This document shows positions 6,943 through 15,047 of a DNA stretch of 39,558 bases, piece by piece. The stretch comes from Candidatus Omnitrophota bacterium (GTDB taxonomy: Bacteria; Omnitrophota; Gorgyraeia; DTHP01). The first letter of the stretch is position 1. The number at the start of each line of letters is the position of its first letter. The notes under the pieces are model-generated. The model saw only the letters and a list, made by a program, of their open reading frames with translations, searched no databases and was not told where the DNA came from. Both the position numbers and the translations under genes were made by a program. The DNA is taken from contig JAMWCW010000012.1 in assembly GCA_023819145.1 (NCBI GenBank), positions 1 to 39,558 on the forward strand, given 5' to 3'.

Positions 6943-8034
6943 TTACTTTTTCACAAACATTTTACCCGGAAGCTGTTTAATCAATCCTTTTAACTCCAAC
7001 TTTACTAAAATATTTGCCAGTTCAGTTAATTCTAATGCTGCTTCCTCTTTGACTTCATCTATATATTTTGGTTCGTTGTCCAATAGATGATAAATTTTTT
7101 CCTCTTTTTCTTCAAGTGGAAGAATTTTGGCAGGTTTACTATTTTCTTCTTTTAAATCTAAGATGTCAAGTTTTAATTCTTCCAAGATATCTTCAACCGA
7201 AGAAACCAGTTTTGCTCCTTGCTTTATAAGACTGTGCGTCCCGCGGGAGGTGGGTGAATCTACTTTTCCAGGAACCGCAAATACTTCTCTGCCCTCATCA
7301 AGAGCAAAATCTGCAGTAATTAAAGCACCACTACTTTCTCCTGCTTCCACCACAATTACCCCTTTTGACAAACCACTGATTATACGGTTTCTACGGGGAA
7401 AATTCTGTTTTAAGGGTGGGTGTTTTAGAGGAAATTCTGAAATTATTGCACCGGAATTTTCTATCTCCTCTGCGATTTTTTTATTCTCTTGGGGATAGAT
7501 ATTAACCAAACCGCTTCCCAAAACCGCCAAAGTTCTTCCTTTGGCCCTCAAAGCTCCTTTGTGCGCCTGGGTATCTATACCGCGGGCTAACCCTGAAACA
7601 ATGGTTATCCCTCTTGAGGCAAGAAGAAAAGAAAATCTTTCCGCTAAAGAGAGACCGTAGTAGGAAGCAAGGCGGGACCCTACAATGGCTAACGCATTTT
7701 TGTCTATATTCTTCAAAGCGCCCTTTACATATAAAAGATAAGGTGGGTCATAAATTTCTTTTAGATTCTCGGGGTAATCATCATCATCTAAACTCACAAG
7801 AGTAATGTTTTTTTCCTTAACCAATGCTAATTCCCGCTGTAAATCAAATTCTTTAAATGCCTTCTTAATCTTTATCGCTAAATTCTTAGTTATACCCTCA
7901 ATTTTACACAATTCTTCTTCACTTTGAGCAAAGACTCTGTTAAAACTACCCACCGTCTCTTTTAGGCGTTTCAATTTTAGAAAACCTATGCTTTCTACAG
8001 AGTTAAGAATCATTAAAGCTTCTTTTTCTTCCAT
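6943..8034 (-). CDS. dprA: DNA processing protein DprA
   Basis: DprA (Smf) protects incoming single-stranded DNA and loads RecA during natural transformation. The 363-residue protein has an N-terminal helix-hairpin-helix/SAM-like region (about 1-75), a Rossmann-fold DprA core with GSRLASYYG, SGLARGIDTQAHKGAL, NRIISGLSKGVIVVEAG and GALITADFALDEGREVF, and a C-terminal winged-helix (DML1-like) domain (about 300-363). AAAGGAGGG lies at good distance from the ATG. A strong promoter at 8081-8110 starts this minus-strand run. The pilus locus elsewhere in the window could supply DNA uptake, but that link is inference. Confidence 0.93.
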   Translation of the reverse strand: MEEKEALMILNSVESIGFLKLKRLKETVGSFNRVFAQSEEELCKIEGITKNLAIKIKKAFKEFDLQRELALVKEKNITLVSLDDDDYPENLKEIYDPPYLLYVKGALKNIDKNALAIVGSRLASYYGLSLAERFSFLLASRGITIVSGLARGIDTQAHKGALRAKGRTLAVLGSGLVNIYPQENKKIAEEIENSGAIISEFPLKHPPLKQNFPRRNRIISGLSKGVIVVEAGESSGALITADFALDEGREVFAVPGKVDSPTSRGTHSLIKQGAKLVSSVEDILEELKLDILDLKEENSKPAKILPLEEKEEKIYHLLDNEPKYIDEVKEEAALELTELANILVKLELKGLIKQLPGKMFVKK

Positions 8035-8080
8035 AAAAAATAACCCTCCTTTTGACCGCCGAAAATTATTATTTTTAGTA

Positions 8081-8110
8081 AGTATAGCAAAGGAGTTTAA
8101 AGGATGTCAA
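8081..8110 (-). promoter_or_regulatory. promoter of the dprA-topA-xerC run
   Basis: On the minus strand TTGACA (8105-8110) and TATACT (8081-8086) are separated by 18 bp, followed by a short leader and AAAGGAGGG before the dprA ATG. It is one of the best consensus matches in the window. Confidence 0.7.
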
Positions 8111-8131
8111 ATGAAAGAATAACCCACCCTC

Positions 8132-8159
8132 TTGAAAGATACGAAGGATATGTTATATT
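8132..8159 (+). promoter_or_regulatory. promoter of the exported NTase-like gene
   Basis: TTGAAA (8132-8137) and TATATT (8154-8159) are 16 bp apart, with AGAGGG just before the ATG at 8179. It is back to back with the dprA promoter. Confidence 0.45.
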
Positions 8160-8178
8160 TTAATAAGAGGGATAAAAA

Positions 8179-9405
8179 ATGAAGAGGAAGTATTTTATTA
8201 TTTTTCTATTAATTTCTTCCATAACCTATCTATTTTCATCTACTTCTGACCTCAATACCCTTTTAACCTCTCTTGATAAAGCTTCTACTTCATTACGCAG
8301 AACAAAAAGCGGATATCAACCTTGGATTATAGAAGTCTCTTCTAAAAGACCGGGTTTAGAGGCCTATCAAATAGGAGAAATAATCAAGTCACTTCAGGCC
8401 CACAATTGTTACTGGCAGGTACTGAATGACTCCGCAAAAGAATTAGTTATACAGCGATTGCTCTCTCTTGACTTAGAAGAGTTTCCTTATAAACTTGCAC
8501 AATTTATACATAAAACCCTGCGGGGAGCAATTACCGGAGATTTGCAAAGAGAAACTTTTGAGGATGTGGCACAAAAAATATTAAGTATCAGTTTAGAAGG
8601 AAGTTTTCTCTGGGGATTTAAAGCACAGGATACAGATGAAGAAATATATGCTCCCAACGACTTTGACCTTATAATAATTATTAGGGATTCAGCTGTATTT
8701 AAAAAAATTAATCGAGAACTAAAACCCGAAGACCAAAGGTTTCTTTTCGGAAATAATCCCCGCGCACCTCCGCTTTTAAGTATTTTCATCATCGGAGATA
8801 AAAATCTTGTCCAAGCAGGATTAGATTACAAAAATCCCCAAAATTTTAGAACACTCGCAGTTATCTCCTCTCTTTTAAGTTCAGCAGCAAACATTAGCGG
8901 AACAGAGCTCAAAACAGACAACCTTCCCCTCTGGGTCGGGGATGTTTATATCAAAAGTATTGTGAGAAGTACATATCTAATAAAAGAAGTTCTACAAAAA
9001 GTTGAATTGACTGATAGCGAATTTGAAGAAATGTTATCTCTCCAAGAGAAAGAAACGCTTACTGAAGAAGAAGAATATCGCCTCATTGAGCTGTCTCAAA
9101 AGTTAGATGCTCAAATATACTGGTACCCAAAATTAATGAAACGCATTCTTGAGGCAGACTTACGCATAAAATTCATTGAAGAAAAGATACTTAATAAAAA
9201 AATTCTTCCCCTGAATATCACGCTGGGAGGAAAAGCGGTAAGTGAAATTATCAATGTCGCCCTTACCACCGGAATAAAGGATATAGAAGAAATTCTCTCT
9301 CTCAAAGAAGATTTATACAAAGCACTAAATCACCTAACCCATTGGGTAGAAACCTTTGAACAATATTTAAACCAAGTGGGTATAGAATGCCCTTCTTCTC
9401 CCTAG
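8179..9405 (+). CDS. exported protein with nucleotidyltransferase-like motif
   Basis: No named family was recognised. The 408-residue protein has a clear Sec-type signal (KRK then a hydrophobic stretch to about residue 20, no lipobox). Around residues 139-168 it reads LEGSFLWGF...APNDFDLIIII. A GS dipeptide (141-142), a Trp-Gly turn and an acidic D-x-D (161-163) before a hydrophobic strand match the nucleotidyltransferase-fold signature (GS...DxD). The rest is mostly helical and charged, including an acidic stretch rich in Glu near 285-305. A nucleotidyltransferase domain behind a signal peptide is odd, since these enzymes normally use cytosolic nucleotides. The fold could be catalytically dead, or the hydrophobic start could be an inner-membrane anchor facing the cytosol. 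The gene stands alone, divergent from dprA and convergent with the Mth938 gene. Confidence 0.55.
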   Translation: MKRKYFIIFLLISSITYLFSSTSDLNTLLTSLDKASTSLRRTKSGYQPWIIEVSSKRPGLEAYQIGEIIKSLQAHNCYWQVLNDSAKELVIQRLLSLDLEEFPYKLAQFIHKTLRGAITGDLQRETFEDVAQKILSISLEGSFLWGFKAQDTDEEIYAPNDFDLIIIIRDSAVFKKINRELKPEDQRFLFGNNPRAPPLLSIFIIGDKNLVQAGLDYKNPQNFRTLAVISSLLSSAANISGTELKTDNLPLWVGDVYIKSIVRSTYLIKEVLQKVELTDSEFEEMLSLQEKETLTEEEEYRLIELSQKLDAQIYWYPKLMKRILEADLRIKFIEEKILNKKILPLNITLGGKAVSEIINVALTTGIKDIEEILSLKEDLYKALNHLTHWVETFEQYLNQVGIECPSSP

Positions 9406-9438
9406 TGCTTCAGGCGAAGAAAGACTTCCGTTAAAACT

Positions 9439-9789
9439 TTAGCAGGTTAAGTGTAAACAGGCAATCGTTTTTTTCTTTTCCGAAAGCTTATTATATTCCT
9501 GGCAGGCTTTATTTGTAGGCAGGATTAATAACTCTATGTTTAGCGCTTTTATTTTCTCCTTGACCTTTTCGGAAACTTGCATTAAACCCACTGCACCTGT
9601 TCCGATAATCAAAACCTCTGGTTCTTCTTTTAAAACTTCTTCTATATCCTCAATAAACAGACTGTGTCCTTCTTTTCGCCACCAAGACGGATTGATTTTC
9701 TGAGGATAGATAATTACATCCTTGGCATAAAAAATACCATCAATAACAATTTCACCAAAGTTATATTTCTCTATCTTTGGTGGATACAC
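9439..9789 (-). CDS. Mth938-like (DUF498) domain protein
   Basis: The 116-residue protein matches the Mth938/NDUFAF3-like fold throughout. It has the FGEIVIDG start, WWRKEGHSL, the turn IIGTGAVGLM and the C-terminal YNKLSEKKKTIACLHLTC, where family members end in a conserved A-x-x-L-H-L-T-C pattern. Eukaryotic relatives assist complex I assembly; the bacterial role is unknown. The start is a GTG directly against the stop codon of the upstream coiled-coil gene (zero spacing), so translation is likely coupled. It ends 33 bp from the convergent gene at 8179-9405. Confidence 0.8.
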   Translation of the reverse strand: MYPPKIEKYNFGEIVIDGIFYAKDVIIYPQKINPSWWRKEGHSLFIEDIEEVLKEEPEVLIIGTGAVGLMQVSEKVKEKIKALNIELLILPTNKACQEYNKLSEKKKTIACLHLTC

Positions 9790-10077
9790 CTAAGTTCTTT
9801 TCTCTAATCCTTCTCTTCTTGCTCGCTCTTCTCCCAAATACCAGTTTGCCTCATCGCGTGCTTTACGAAGGCAGTCGCATTCTCGCTCTAACTCTTTAAC
9901 TCGCTCTTCAAGGGTAACTATTTTTTGTTGCAACTCCGCATTTTTTGATTTCTCCTCACCCAAATACCAATGGGCATCGTTCAATGCCTTTTGAAACCGA
10001 TTGACCGCCTCCATAAACTCTCCAATTGACTGAAGAAGCTTCTCCTTACACTCTTCAAAACTTTTTTCCTTTTCCAT
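9790..10077 (-). CDS. small coiled-coil protein with duplicated WYLGEE motif
   Basis: The 95-residue protein is almost entirely helical and heptad-patterned, with no membrane segment and no recognised family. The hexapeptide WYLGEE occurs twice (residues 37-42 and 79-84), exactly 42 residues or six heptads apart, inside longer similar stretches (LNDAHWYLGEE and RDEANWYLGEE). A C-x-C pair lies at 67/69 or so between them (ECDC). The ATG at 10077 is chosen over the earlier GTG at 10116 because GGGGGT lies just upstream. It is translationally adjacent to the Mth938 gene. A structural or scaffolding role is a guess. Confidence 0.65.
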   Translation of the reverse strand: MEKEKSFEECKEKLLQSIGEFMEAVNRFQKALNDAHWYLGEEKSKNAELQQKIVTLEERVKELERECDCLRKARDEANWYLGEERARREGLEKRT

Positions 10078-10168
10078 TTCTACCCCCTTTCCATTCTCCC
10101 CTCTTTCTGTAAACACAGATTGCGCCGCTCCAATTTTATATTCTCATCATTTTGTTAGCAAGAAAAAA

Positions 10169-11077
10169 TTAATTTTTATGCCAGTAGGAAGCAAGCAAAG
10201 AAGCCGTAAAAACAGACAAAATCACAAATACTCCCGCGGGAAGCGCACTTTTTTCTCCAAAGTGCTTCAAAGCAAGCACTACTCCCAGTCCCGCATTTTG
10301 CATTCCGATTTCAATGCTTAAAGTCCTTCGTCGTGAAATATTCAATCTAAAAAATTTCCCCACCCCATAACCTAAGAAGTACCCCAAAAGATTATGTAAC
10401 AAAACCACAAGCACTATTAAAGCGGTAAGGAGCATTAAATACCTTTGATTAAGCGCAACCACTAAAGAACAAATAAAGACGATAAAGGTAACAGAAATCG
10501 CCGGAAAGATTTTAATAAACGACTTAATTTTCCCCTTTAAAATACTTTTTATCCCAAAACCAACAAAAAGTGGCAATACCACCATCAAAAAAATATTTAA
10601 AAACATTCTCCAGAAATTAATTTTTAAAATGAACCTTGCCAAAAGATAAGTAAGCCCTGGCGTGGCAAGAGGAGAAAGCAGAGTAGAAACGGTGGTCAAG
10701 CAAACAGAATAGGCAACATCTGCCTTTGCCAGATAAGAAATCACATTAGAAGACATTGCCCCGGGAGCAGAGCCGGTTAAGATTATCCCCAAAGCGAGCT
10801 CTGGGGGTAAATTAAATAACTTTGCTAAACTAAATCCCAGAAGAGGCATTATGCTATATTGAGCAACCGTTCCCAAGAGAAGAATCTTGGGTGAATTTAA
10901 AGTATTCTTAAAATCTTTAGGCTCAAGCACAACTCCCATCCCAAACATCGTCAAAGCAAAAAACCAATCCATCCCCGGTCTTAGAGGAATAAAAAATTGA
11001 GGAAAGAAATAGGCAAGCCCGGCGAATAAAATCACCCAAAAACCAAAAAGCTTAGTGTAGAGGTCTAATAGATACAT
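10169..11077 (-). CDS. BASS-family sodium-dependent anion symporter
   Basis: This 302-residue protein is nearly all membrane helices (about 9-10). The family motifs are present: GMGVVLEPKDF in the N-terminal third, GSAPGAMSSNVISYLA around residues 105-120 (the crossover region that helps form the sodium sites) and EIGMQNAGLGVVLAL near 255-270 (the second crossover). Bacterial bile acid:sodium symporter homologues import organic anions such as bile acids, pantoate or related carboxylates with sodium. The substrate here cannot be told from sequence. It follows the inositol-monophosphatase-like gene across a 94-bp gap that carries a weak 9-bp repeat array. Confidence 0.85.
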   Translation of the reverse strand: MYLLDLYTKLFGFWVILFAGLAYFFPQFFIPLRPGMDWFFALTMFGMGVVLEPKDFKNTLNSPKILLLGTVAQYSIMPLLGFSLAKLFNLPPELALGIILTGSAPGAMSSNVISYLAKADVAYSVCLTTVSTLLSPLATPGLTYLLARFILKINFWRMFLNIFLMVVLPLFVGFGIKSILKGKIKSFIKIFPAISVTFIVFICSLVVALNQRYLMLLTALIVLVVLLHNLLGYFLGYGVGKFFRLNISRRRTLSIEIGMQNAGLGVVLALKHFGEKSALPAGVFVILSVFTASLLASYWHKN

Positions 11078-11091
11078 TATCTACTTTTTGT

Positions 11092-11136
11092 AGTTGTCTG
11101 GTTTGTTTAGTGCGTTGGACTCGTTTTGTTCGTAGC
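11092..11136 (-). repeat. degenerate 9-bp repeat array
   Basis: On the minus strand the units AACGAGTCC, AACGCACTA, AACAAACCA and GACAACTAC run in 9-bp register. This is a decayed version of the AACGAANNN arrays at 19-35 kb. It reads in the same direction as the flanking minus-strand genes. Confidence 0.55.
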
Positions 11137-11171
11137 AACCTAAATGTACAAACCAATAAAACCAAAAAAAC

Positions 11172-11954
11172 TTATTTCCTTAGCGAGCCCTGTATTATTT
11201 CAAGAACTTCTTGATGGACAATTCCATTTGAAGCAAGATAATTGGGCATTTTCAAATGCCAAGGATTACCCTTAAAGTCGGTAAATTCTCCTCCCGCCTC
11301 CTTTACTATTAAAGCTCCTCCTGCAAAATCCCAGGGCTGGTCATTGAACTCAATATCTAAATCAATTCTCCCTTCCGCCAGCAGTGCTAAATGTTCTGCA
11401 GTAGAACCAAACATCCGGATATTAAAAACTTTTGTAGAGAGATTTTTTAAGACTACGGACATCTCTTCCGGGCTATACCTGATAGAACTATCATAAACGC
11501 AAGTGGCGGAGGATAATTTTCTGTCGGAGACCTTTAATCGCTTCCCGTTTAAATACGCCCCTTTCCCTTTCTCTGCCCAGTATAACCGCCCATCCAAAGG
11601 AAAATAAATTACTCCCAAAACCACCTCGTTTTTATACTCCAAAGCAATAGAGGTGCCGAAGATGGGAATATTTTTCACAAAATTATGCGTCCCATCCAAG
11701 GGGTCAATAATCCATTTGTATTCTGAATTATTTAATTGTGGATTCTCTTCGGAAAGAATGGAATGTTCAGGAAAATGCTCCTTTATATTCTCAATGATAA
11801 CCTTTTCCGCTTCTAAATCTACATTGCTCACCAACTGCGTTTTTCCTTTGGATTTAATGTTTTTAACCTTCCCAAAATTTTCTTTCAATATTTCTCCTGC
11901 TTTTCTTGCGGAAATTATCGCCAGTTCTTTAAATTGAGAAATTCCATTTTTCAT
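11172..11954 (-). CDS. inositol monophosphatase family phosphatase
   Basis: The family removes phosphate from inositol phosphate, 3'(2')-adenosine bisphosphate or related small molecules using Mg2+. The 260-residue protein has the metal-binding Glu pair in LSEENP (about 68-73), the signature WIIDPLDGTHNF (about 82-93) and the late motif DQPWDFAGGALIVKEAGG (about 204-221), all intact. The length is normal. The ATG region overlaps the 3' end of the nitroreductase gene by 26 bp, implying translational coupling. The substrate cannot be assigned; a SuhB-like role is one possibility. Confidence 0.85.
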   Translation of the reverse strand: MKNGISQFKELAIISARKAGEILKENFGKVKNIKSKGKTQLVSNVDLEAEKVIIENIKEHFPEHSILSEENPQLNNSEYKWIIDPLDGTHNFVKNIPIFGTSIALEYKNEVVLGVIYFPLDGRLYWAEKGKGAYLNGKRLKVSDRKLSSATCVYDSSIRYSPEEMSVVLKNLSTKVFNIRMFGSTAEHLALLAEGRIDLDIEFNDQPWDFAGGALIVKEAGGEFTDFKGNPWHLKMPNYLASNGIVHQEVLEIIQGSLRK

Positions 11955-12450
11955 AGCAAACTATCTCCTCCATCTCTTTTCTATTGATTGTCGGGTTAAT
12001 TTCTTTAGGATAACCTAAAGTCATTAATTCTACTACGCGCACCTCACTGGGTATAGATAAAATTTCTTTTACCTTATCTTCATAAAAAGCACCGATAAAA
12101 CATGTCCCCAAACCTTCTTCCACCGCTTTTAAACTTATATGCGTAAGAGCAATTGCCACATCTATCGGATAAGCATACTGTCCGCAGGTCATCTTATAAT
12201 CGGTGTTTACTGCACAGGCAACAATTACTATTGGTGCTTCACTTACAAATTTCTGTCCTTTGGCAGCAGACATAAGTTCCAAACGCTTGTTTTTATCTCG
12301 GACGATAATAAAACGCCATTCTTGAAGGTTCTTTGCCGAAGGTGCCAGCCTCCCCGCTTCCAAAACTCTCTTTAATTTTTCCTCTTCAACCGGTCTATCC
12401 CGATAATTTCTTACGCTCCTTCTTTTATTTACTGCCTCCATTAATTCCAT
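11929..12450 (-). CDS. nitroreductase-family flavoprotein
   Basis: FMN-dependent NAD(P)H oxidoreductase of the nitroreductase superfamily. The 173-residue protein has the FMN-binding N-terminus (KRRSVRNYRDRPV), the LAPSAKNLQEWRFIIV segment and a C-terminal VVELMTLGYPKE strand. AGGAGG lies about 5 bp before the ATG at 12450, so this start is preferred to the ATG 30 bp upstream, which overlaps the GNAT gene. It overlaps the following phosphatase gene by 26 bp. Substrate unknown: members act on nitro compounds, flavins, enones or iodotyrosine. Confidence 0.85.
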   Translation of the reverse strand: MELMEAVNKRRSVRNYRDRPVEEEKLKRVLEAGRLAPSAKNLQEWRFIIVRDKNKRLELMSAAKGQKFVSEAPIVIVACAVNTDYKMTCGQYAYPIDVAIALTHISLKAVEEGLGTCFIGAFYEDKVKEILSIPSEVRVVELMTLGYPKEINPTINRKEMEEIVCYEKWNFSI

Positions 12451-12463
12451 CTCATCCTCCTCT

Positions 12464-13108
12464 TTAAAACCTCTTTCCATAAATATAGAACGAAACGTCT
12501 TTACCTAAAATATGCCTGAAATAAGACCTTTTGCCTTCATGCAAGAGTTTAAAACCCTCCCTTTCAAAAAATTTTTTCGCTTTCTCCGAGAGAGTTGCCA
12601 AATGGACTCCTGAAATTCTATTATTTTGAATGTGCTTCAAATAGCTATTCAGTAAGACCCTTCCTATCCCCAGATTACGAAACTCCTTTTCTATATTAAT
12701 ATGAAGATTGGCCGGATATTCCTTTATAAAAGAAGGTATTAAAAATTCCCCCTTTAATATACTCCTTATAAATCTAAAGATAAAGAGAAAATTTTTCTTC
12801 TTTAAAAAACTGAACCTACAAAAAAATCTTAACAATATTTTAGGAAAAATCTTAAGTAAAAACATCCGATTAAACCTCGCCACATCTTTAGAGCCAAATA
12901 TATAACCCAAAACCTTACCCTTTCTTTCCGCGACAAAACAGGTTTCGGGTTCGTAATCAGTAAAGTAGCAAGTCAGAACATCGGCAACAATTTCTTTATC
13001 CGTAAAGAAAATGTCTGCAGGTTCTCCTATAAAAGCAGTCTCCCAAGCAATTTTTCTTACATAATTACGGTCTTCGTTTCTATAGGCACGAATTACTATA
13101 TCTTTCAT
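12464..13108 (-). CDS. GNAT-family N-acetyltransferase
   Basis: The 214-residue protein carries the GNAT acetyl-CoA loop in HINIEKEFRNLGIGRVLLN (R-x-x-G-I-G, about residues 140-158 of this start) and the FEREGFKLL motif B end. An unusual basic, aromatic-rich insertion (about 80-115, many Phe/Lys/Arg) lies between the N-terminal strands and the CoA motif and may contact membrane or nucleic acid. The start at 13108 is chosen because it forms a one-base TGATG overlap with the PIG-L gene; a longer start at 13132 is possible. Substrate unknown. Confidence 0.78.
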   Translation of the reverse strand: MKDIVIRAYRNEDRNYVRKIAWETAFIGEPADIFFTDKEIVADVLTCYFTDYEPETCFVAERKGKVLGYIFGSKDVARFNRMFLLKIFPKILLRFFCRFSFLKKKNFLFIFRFIRSILKGEFLIPSFIKEYPANLHINIEKEFRNLGIGRVLLNSYLKHIQNNRISGVHLATLSEKAKKFFEREGFKLLHEGKRSYFRHILGKDVSFYIYGKRF

Positions 13109-14496
13109 CACTCTAGTTCTATAATTCTCCAAGCAGTTTCATCAAATGGTAAAAGGCGGACACGGGAACTGGCGGAGGCAAGAATATAATCCGGGTCTCC
13201 CAAGACCGAATAAGGTACCTTAATCACCATAGTTCTTTTTTTATTCTCATATTTTAAATTAACATCTTTAATAAAAAGGGTGTGTTTTTTATCTTTTACA
13301 CGGACCCCACTCATATCTATTATCAATTTTAACTTCGGCATCTGAGAAAAGTCTTCATTTGTTTTATAACCAATAAGAAACACAGAAATCCCAAAATCTT
13401 TATCTATTCTTCTTCTCAAATTAAGCTTAACAAAGAAATTTTCTTTATCTGAACCGCAAGCAAGAGCAGAGATAATTTTTTCCGGAGGATTCTCTCCTTC
13501 AACGTACTCTTCCTCCCCCGGAAATTTAAACCCGTGCCATAATAGACTATCTTCCCTCTTTAATTTAATAGATGAGTGTTTAACAAAAAGTTCGTTTCTC
13601 CGGGCAAAAGTGGGGAGATAAATGGGATAGGGTTTTACCTGGCTTTTGTAGAGCAATATCGCTTCGTATTTCTTCTTGATTTCCTCTTCAGAAAGCTCTA
13701 TGTTATACCAATCGATATCACTATCTTTTAATTTCTTGGGTGGTGCAATCTCCAGCTCAGGCTTATAGCCCCTTGGCTTAGGCCAGCCCCAAATATGGAT
13801 AAGATAGGAAAAAATTTCGGGTTTTTCTATCTGACCGTTTAGTTCCCAAAGAGCAATTTGTAAAAAAAGATAGAGAGCTCGATGGTCGGGGTTAGTATCT
13901 ATCGGATGAGAAACAAAAATTTTGGTAGGTTTAAAATCTAAAATCACATTCTTTAAATCTTTCAAGATGCTTTCACCAAGATAAGGAGCGCCGGGAGAAA
14001 AACATTCTCCACACATTACTTTGGGAATACGGGTAAGTAAATTTTTGTAAGGAGAAACTTCCCCCCAATATTTGGTCAAAATTTCCATCGTTCCTCTATC
14101 CGGATAACCCAAAAAAATAACATCCTTATTTTTTAAGCCCAAAAATTCCATTGCCTGAATTGTTTCCTTCCTTCTTAGTTCCCCCAAATGAAGAAATTCT
14201 TTCTTTCTAAAAACAAGTCTTTTTTCATAGACAATGAAAGCCAACTCGTTATGGTCGCCGTTGGTAAAAACTGCCACCTTAACTTCTGCTAAGGATTTAA
14301 TTGCCTTCTGAATTACTCCTCCTGTTCCGATAACCTCATCATCAGGATGGGGAGCGAGGATAAGAACGCGGTCTTTTTGAGAAAATTCAATTGCTTTGAA
14401 TTCTTGTGCATAAGTAGAAACGGAAGAAAAAAAGAAATAGAGGATAGAAAGTAATAGAATTGTTTGGTTTAATCTGGACTTTACACTTGTGTTCAT
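13108..14496 (-). CDS. exported PIG-L (LmbE-like) deacetylase
   Basis: PIG-L enzymes are zinc-dependent N-acetylglucosaminyl deacetylases. This 462-residue protein has a signal peptide (hydrophobic stretch about 10-30, ending STYAQ). The catalytic motif APHPDDE lies at about 48-54 and the third zinc ligand region HPIDTNPDHRAL near 200-211. The catalytic domain fills about 35-300. A C-terminal extension of about 150 residues has alternating beta pattern and may be a carbohydrate-binding or other all-beta module. Export is unusual, since many relatives act in the cytosol; it suggests a periplasmic or surface glycan substrate. It shares one base with the GNAT gene. The 5' leader contains ACACAGATT repeats. 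Confidence 0.85.
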   Translation of the reverse strand: MNTSVKSRLNQTILLLSILYFFFSSVSTYAQEFKAIEFSQKDRVLILAPHPDDEVIGTGGVIQKAIKSLAEVKVAVFTNGDHNELAFIVYEKRLVFRKKEFLHLGELRRKETIQAMEFLGLKNKDVIFLGYPDRGTMEILTKYWGEVSPYKNLLTRIPKVMCGECFSPGAPYLGESILKDLKNVILDFKPTKIFVSHPIDTNPDHRALYLFLQIALWELNGQIEKPEIFSYLIHIWGWPKPRGYKPELEIAPPKKLKDSDIDWYNIELSEEEIKKKYEAILLYKSQVKPYPIYLPTFARRNELFVKHSSIKLKREDSLLWHGFKFPGEEEYVEGENPPEKIISALACGSDKENFFVKLNLRRRIDKDFGISVFLIGYKTNEDFSQMPKLKLIIDMSGVRVKDKKHTLFIKDVNLKYENKKRTMVIKVPYSVLGDPDYILASASSRVRLLPFDETAWRIIELE

Positions 14497-14506
14497 CGCT
14501 ATCCTA

Positions 14507-14555
14507 AATCTGTGTCTTAGAATCTGTGTAATCTGTGTTTAAAAAACTGTGTAAT
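14507..14555 (-). repeat. ACACAGATT 9-bp repeats
   Basis: On the minus strand ACACAGATT occurs three times (14507-14515, 14521-14529, 14530-14538), two of them in direct tandem, with a partial fourth near 14547-14555. They occupy the gap between YjbQ and the PIG-L gene. Single copies of the same word occur near 10112 and elsewhere. It is a different 9-mer from AACGAANNN but has the same period and the same coding-strand orientation. Confidence 0.65.
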
Positions 14556-14565
14556 CTACATTATT

Positions 14566-14982
14566 CTATCCCCCAATTATCTTAATCAAAACTTTTTTTG
14601 GTCTTTGTCCGTCAAATTCTCCATAAAAAATTTGCTCCCAAGGACCAAAATCAAGTTTTCCCCCCGTTATAGCCACTACCACTTCTCTTCCCATAATTGC
14701 CCGTTTCAGATGGCTGTCGCCGTTATTCTCACCGCTTAAATTGTGTTGATATTTATCCTTACCGTAAGGAGCAAGTTTTTCTAACCAAGTTTTAAAATCC
14801 TCATGAAGCCCCTCTTCATCATCGTTAATAAAGATGCTGGCAGTGATGTGCATCGCATTGACAAGACACAAACCCTCCTTTATACCGCTCTTTTTAACCG
14901 CCAATTCCACTTTAGGTGTAATATTGACTAACTCAAACCGCTCCTTCGTATTAAAAAGAAGGTACTCGGTATGCACTTTCAT
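14566..14982 (-). CDS. YjbQ/UPF0047 family (secondary thiamin-phosphate synthase type)
   Basis: The 138-residue protein matches YjbQ along its length: [15 protein letters not shown] (about 43-57), the [20 protein letters not shown] stretch (about 77-97), and the C-terminal [17 protein letters not shown]. Homologues show weak thiamin-phosphate synthase activity in vitro, but the physiological role is unsettled. It may be relevant that a Thi4 gene lies 12 kb away, although no operon link exists. It lies upstream of the PIG-L gene in the same direction. Confidence 0.85.
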   Translation of the reverse strand: MKVHTEYLLFNTKERFELVNITPKVELAVKKSGIKEGLCLVNAMHITASIFINDDEEGLHEDFKTWLEKLAPYGKDKYQHNLSGENNGDSHLKRAIMGREVVVAITGGKLDFGPWEQIFYGEFDGQRPKKVLIKIIGG

Positions 14983-15047
14983 TGTGCCTCACCTCCAAAG
15001 ACATAAAAGTCTGTGTTTGTCAAAAGGTTAAAAGTGGGTATTTTATT

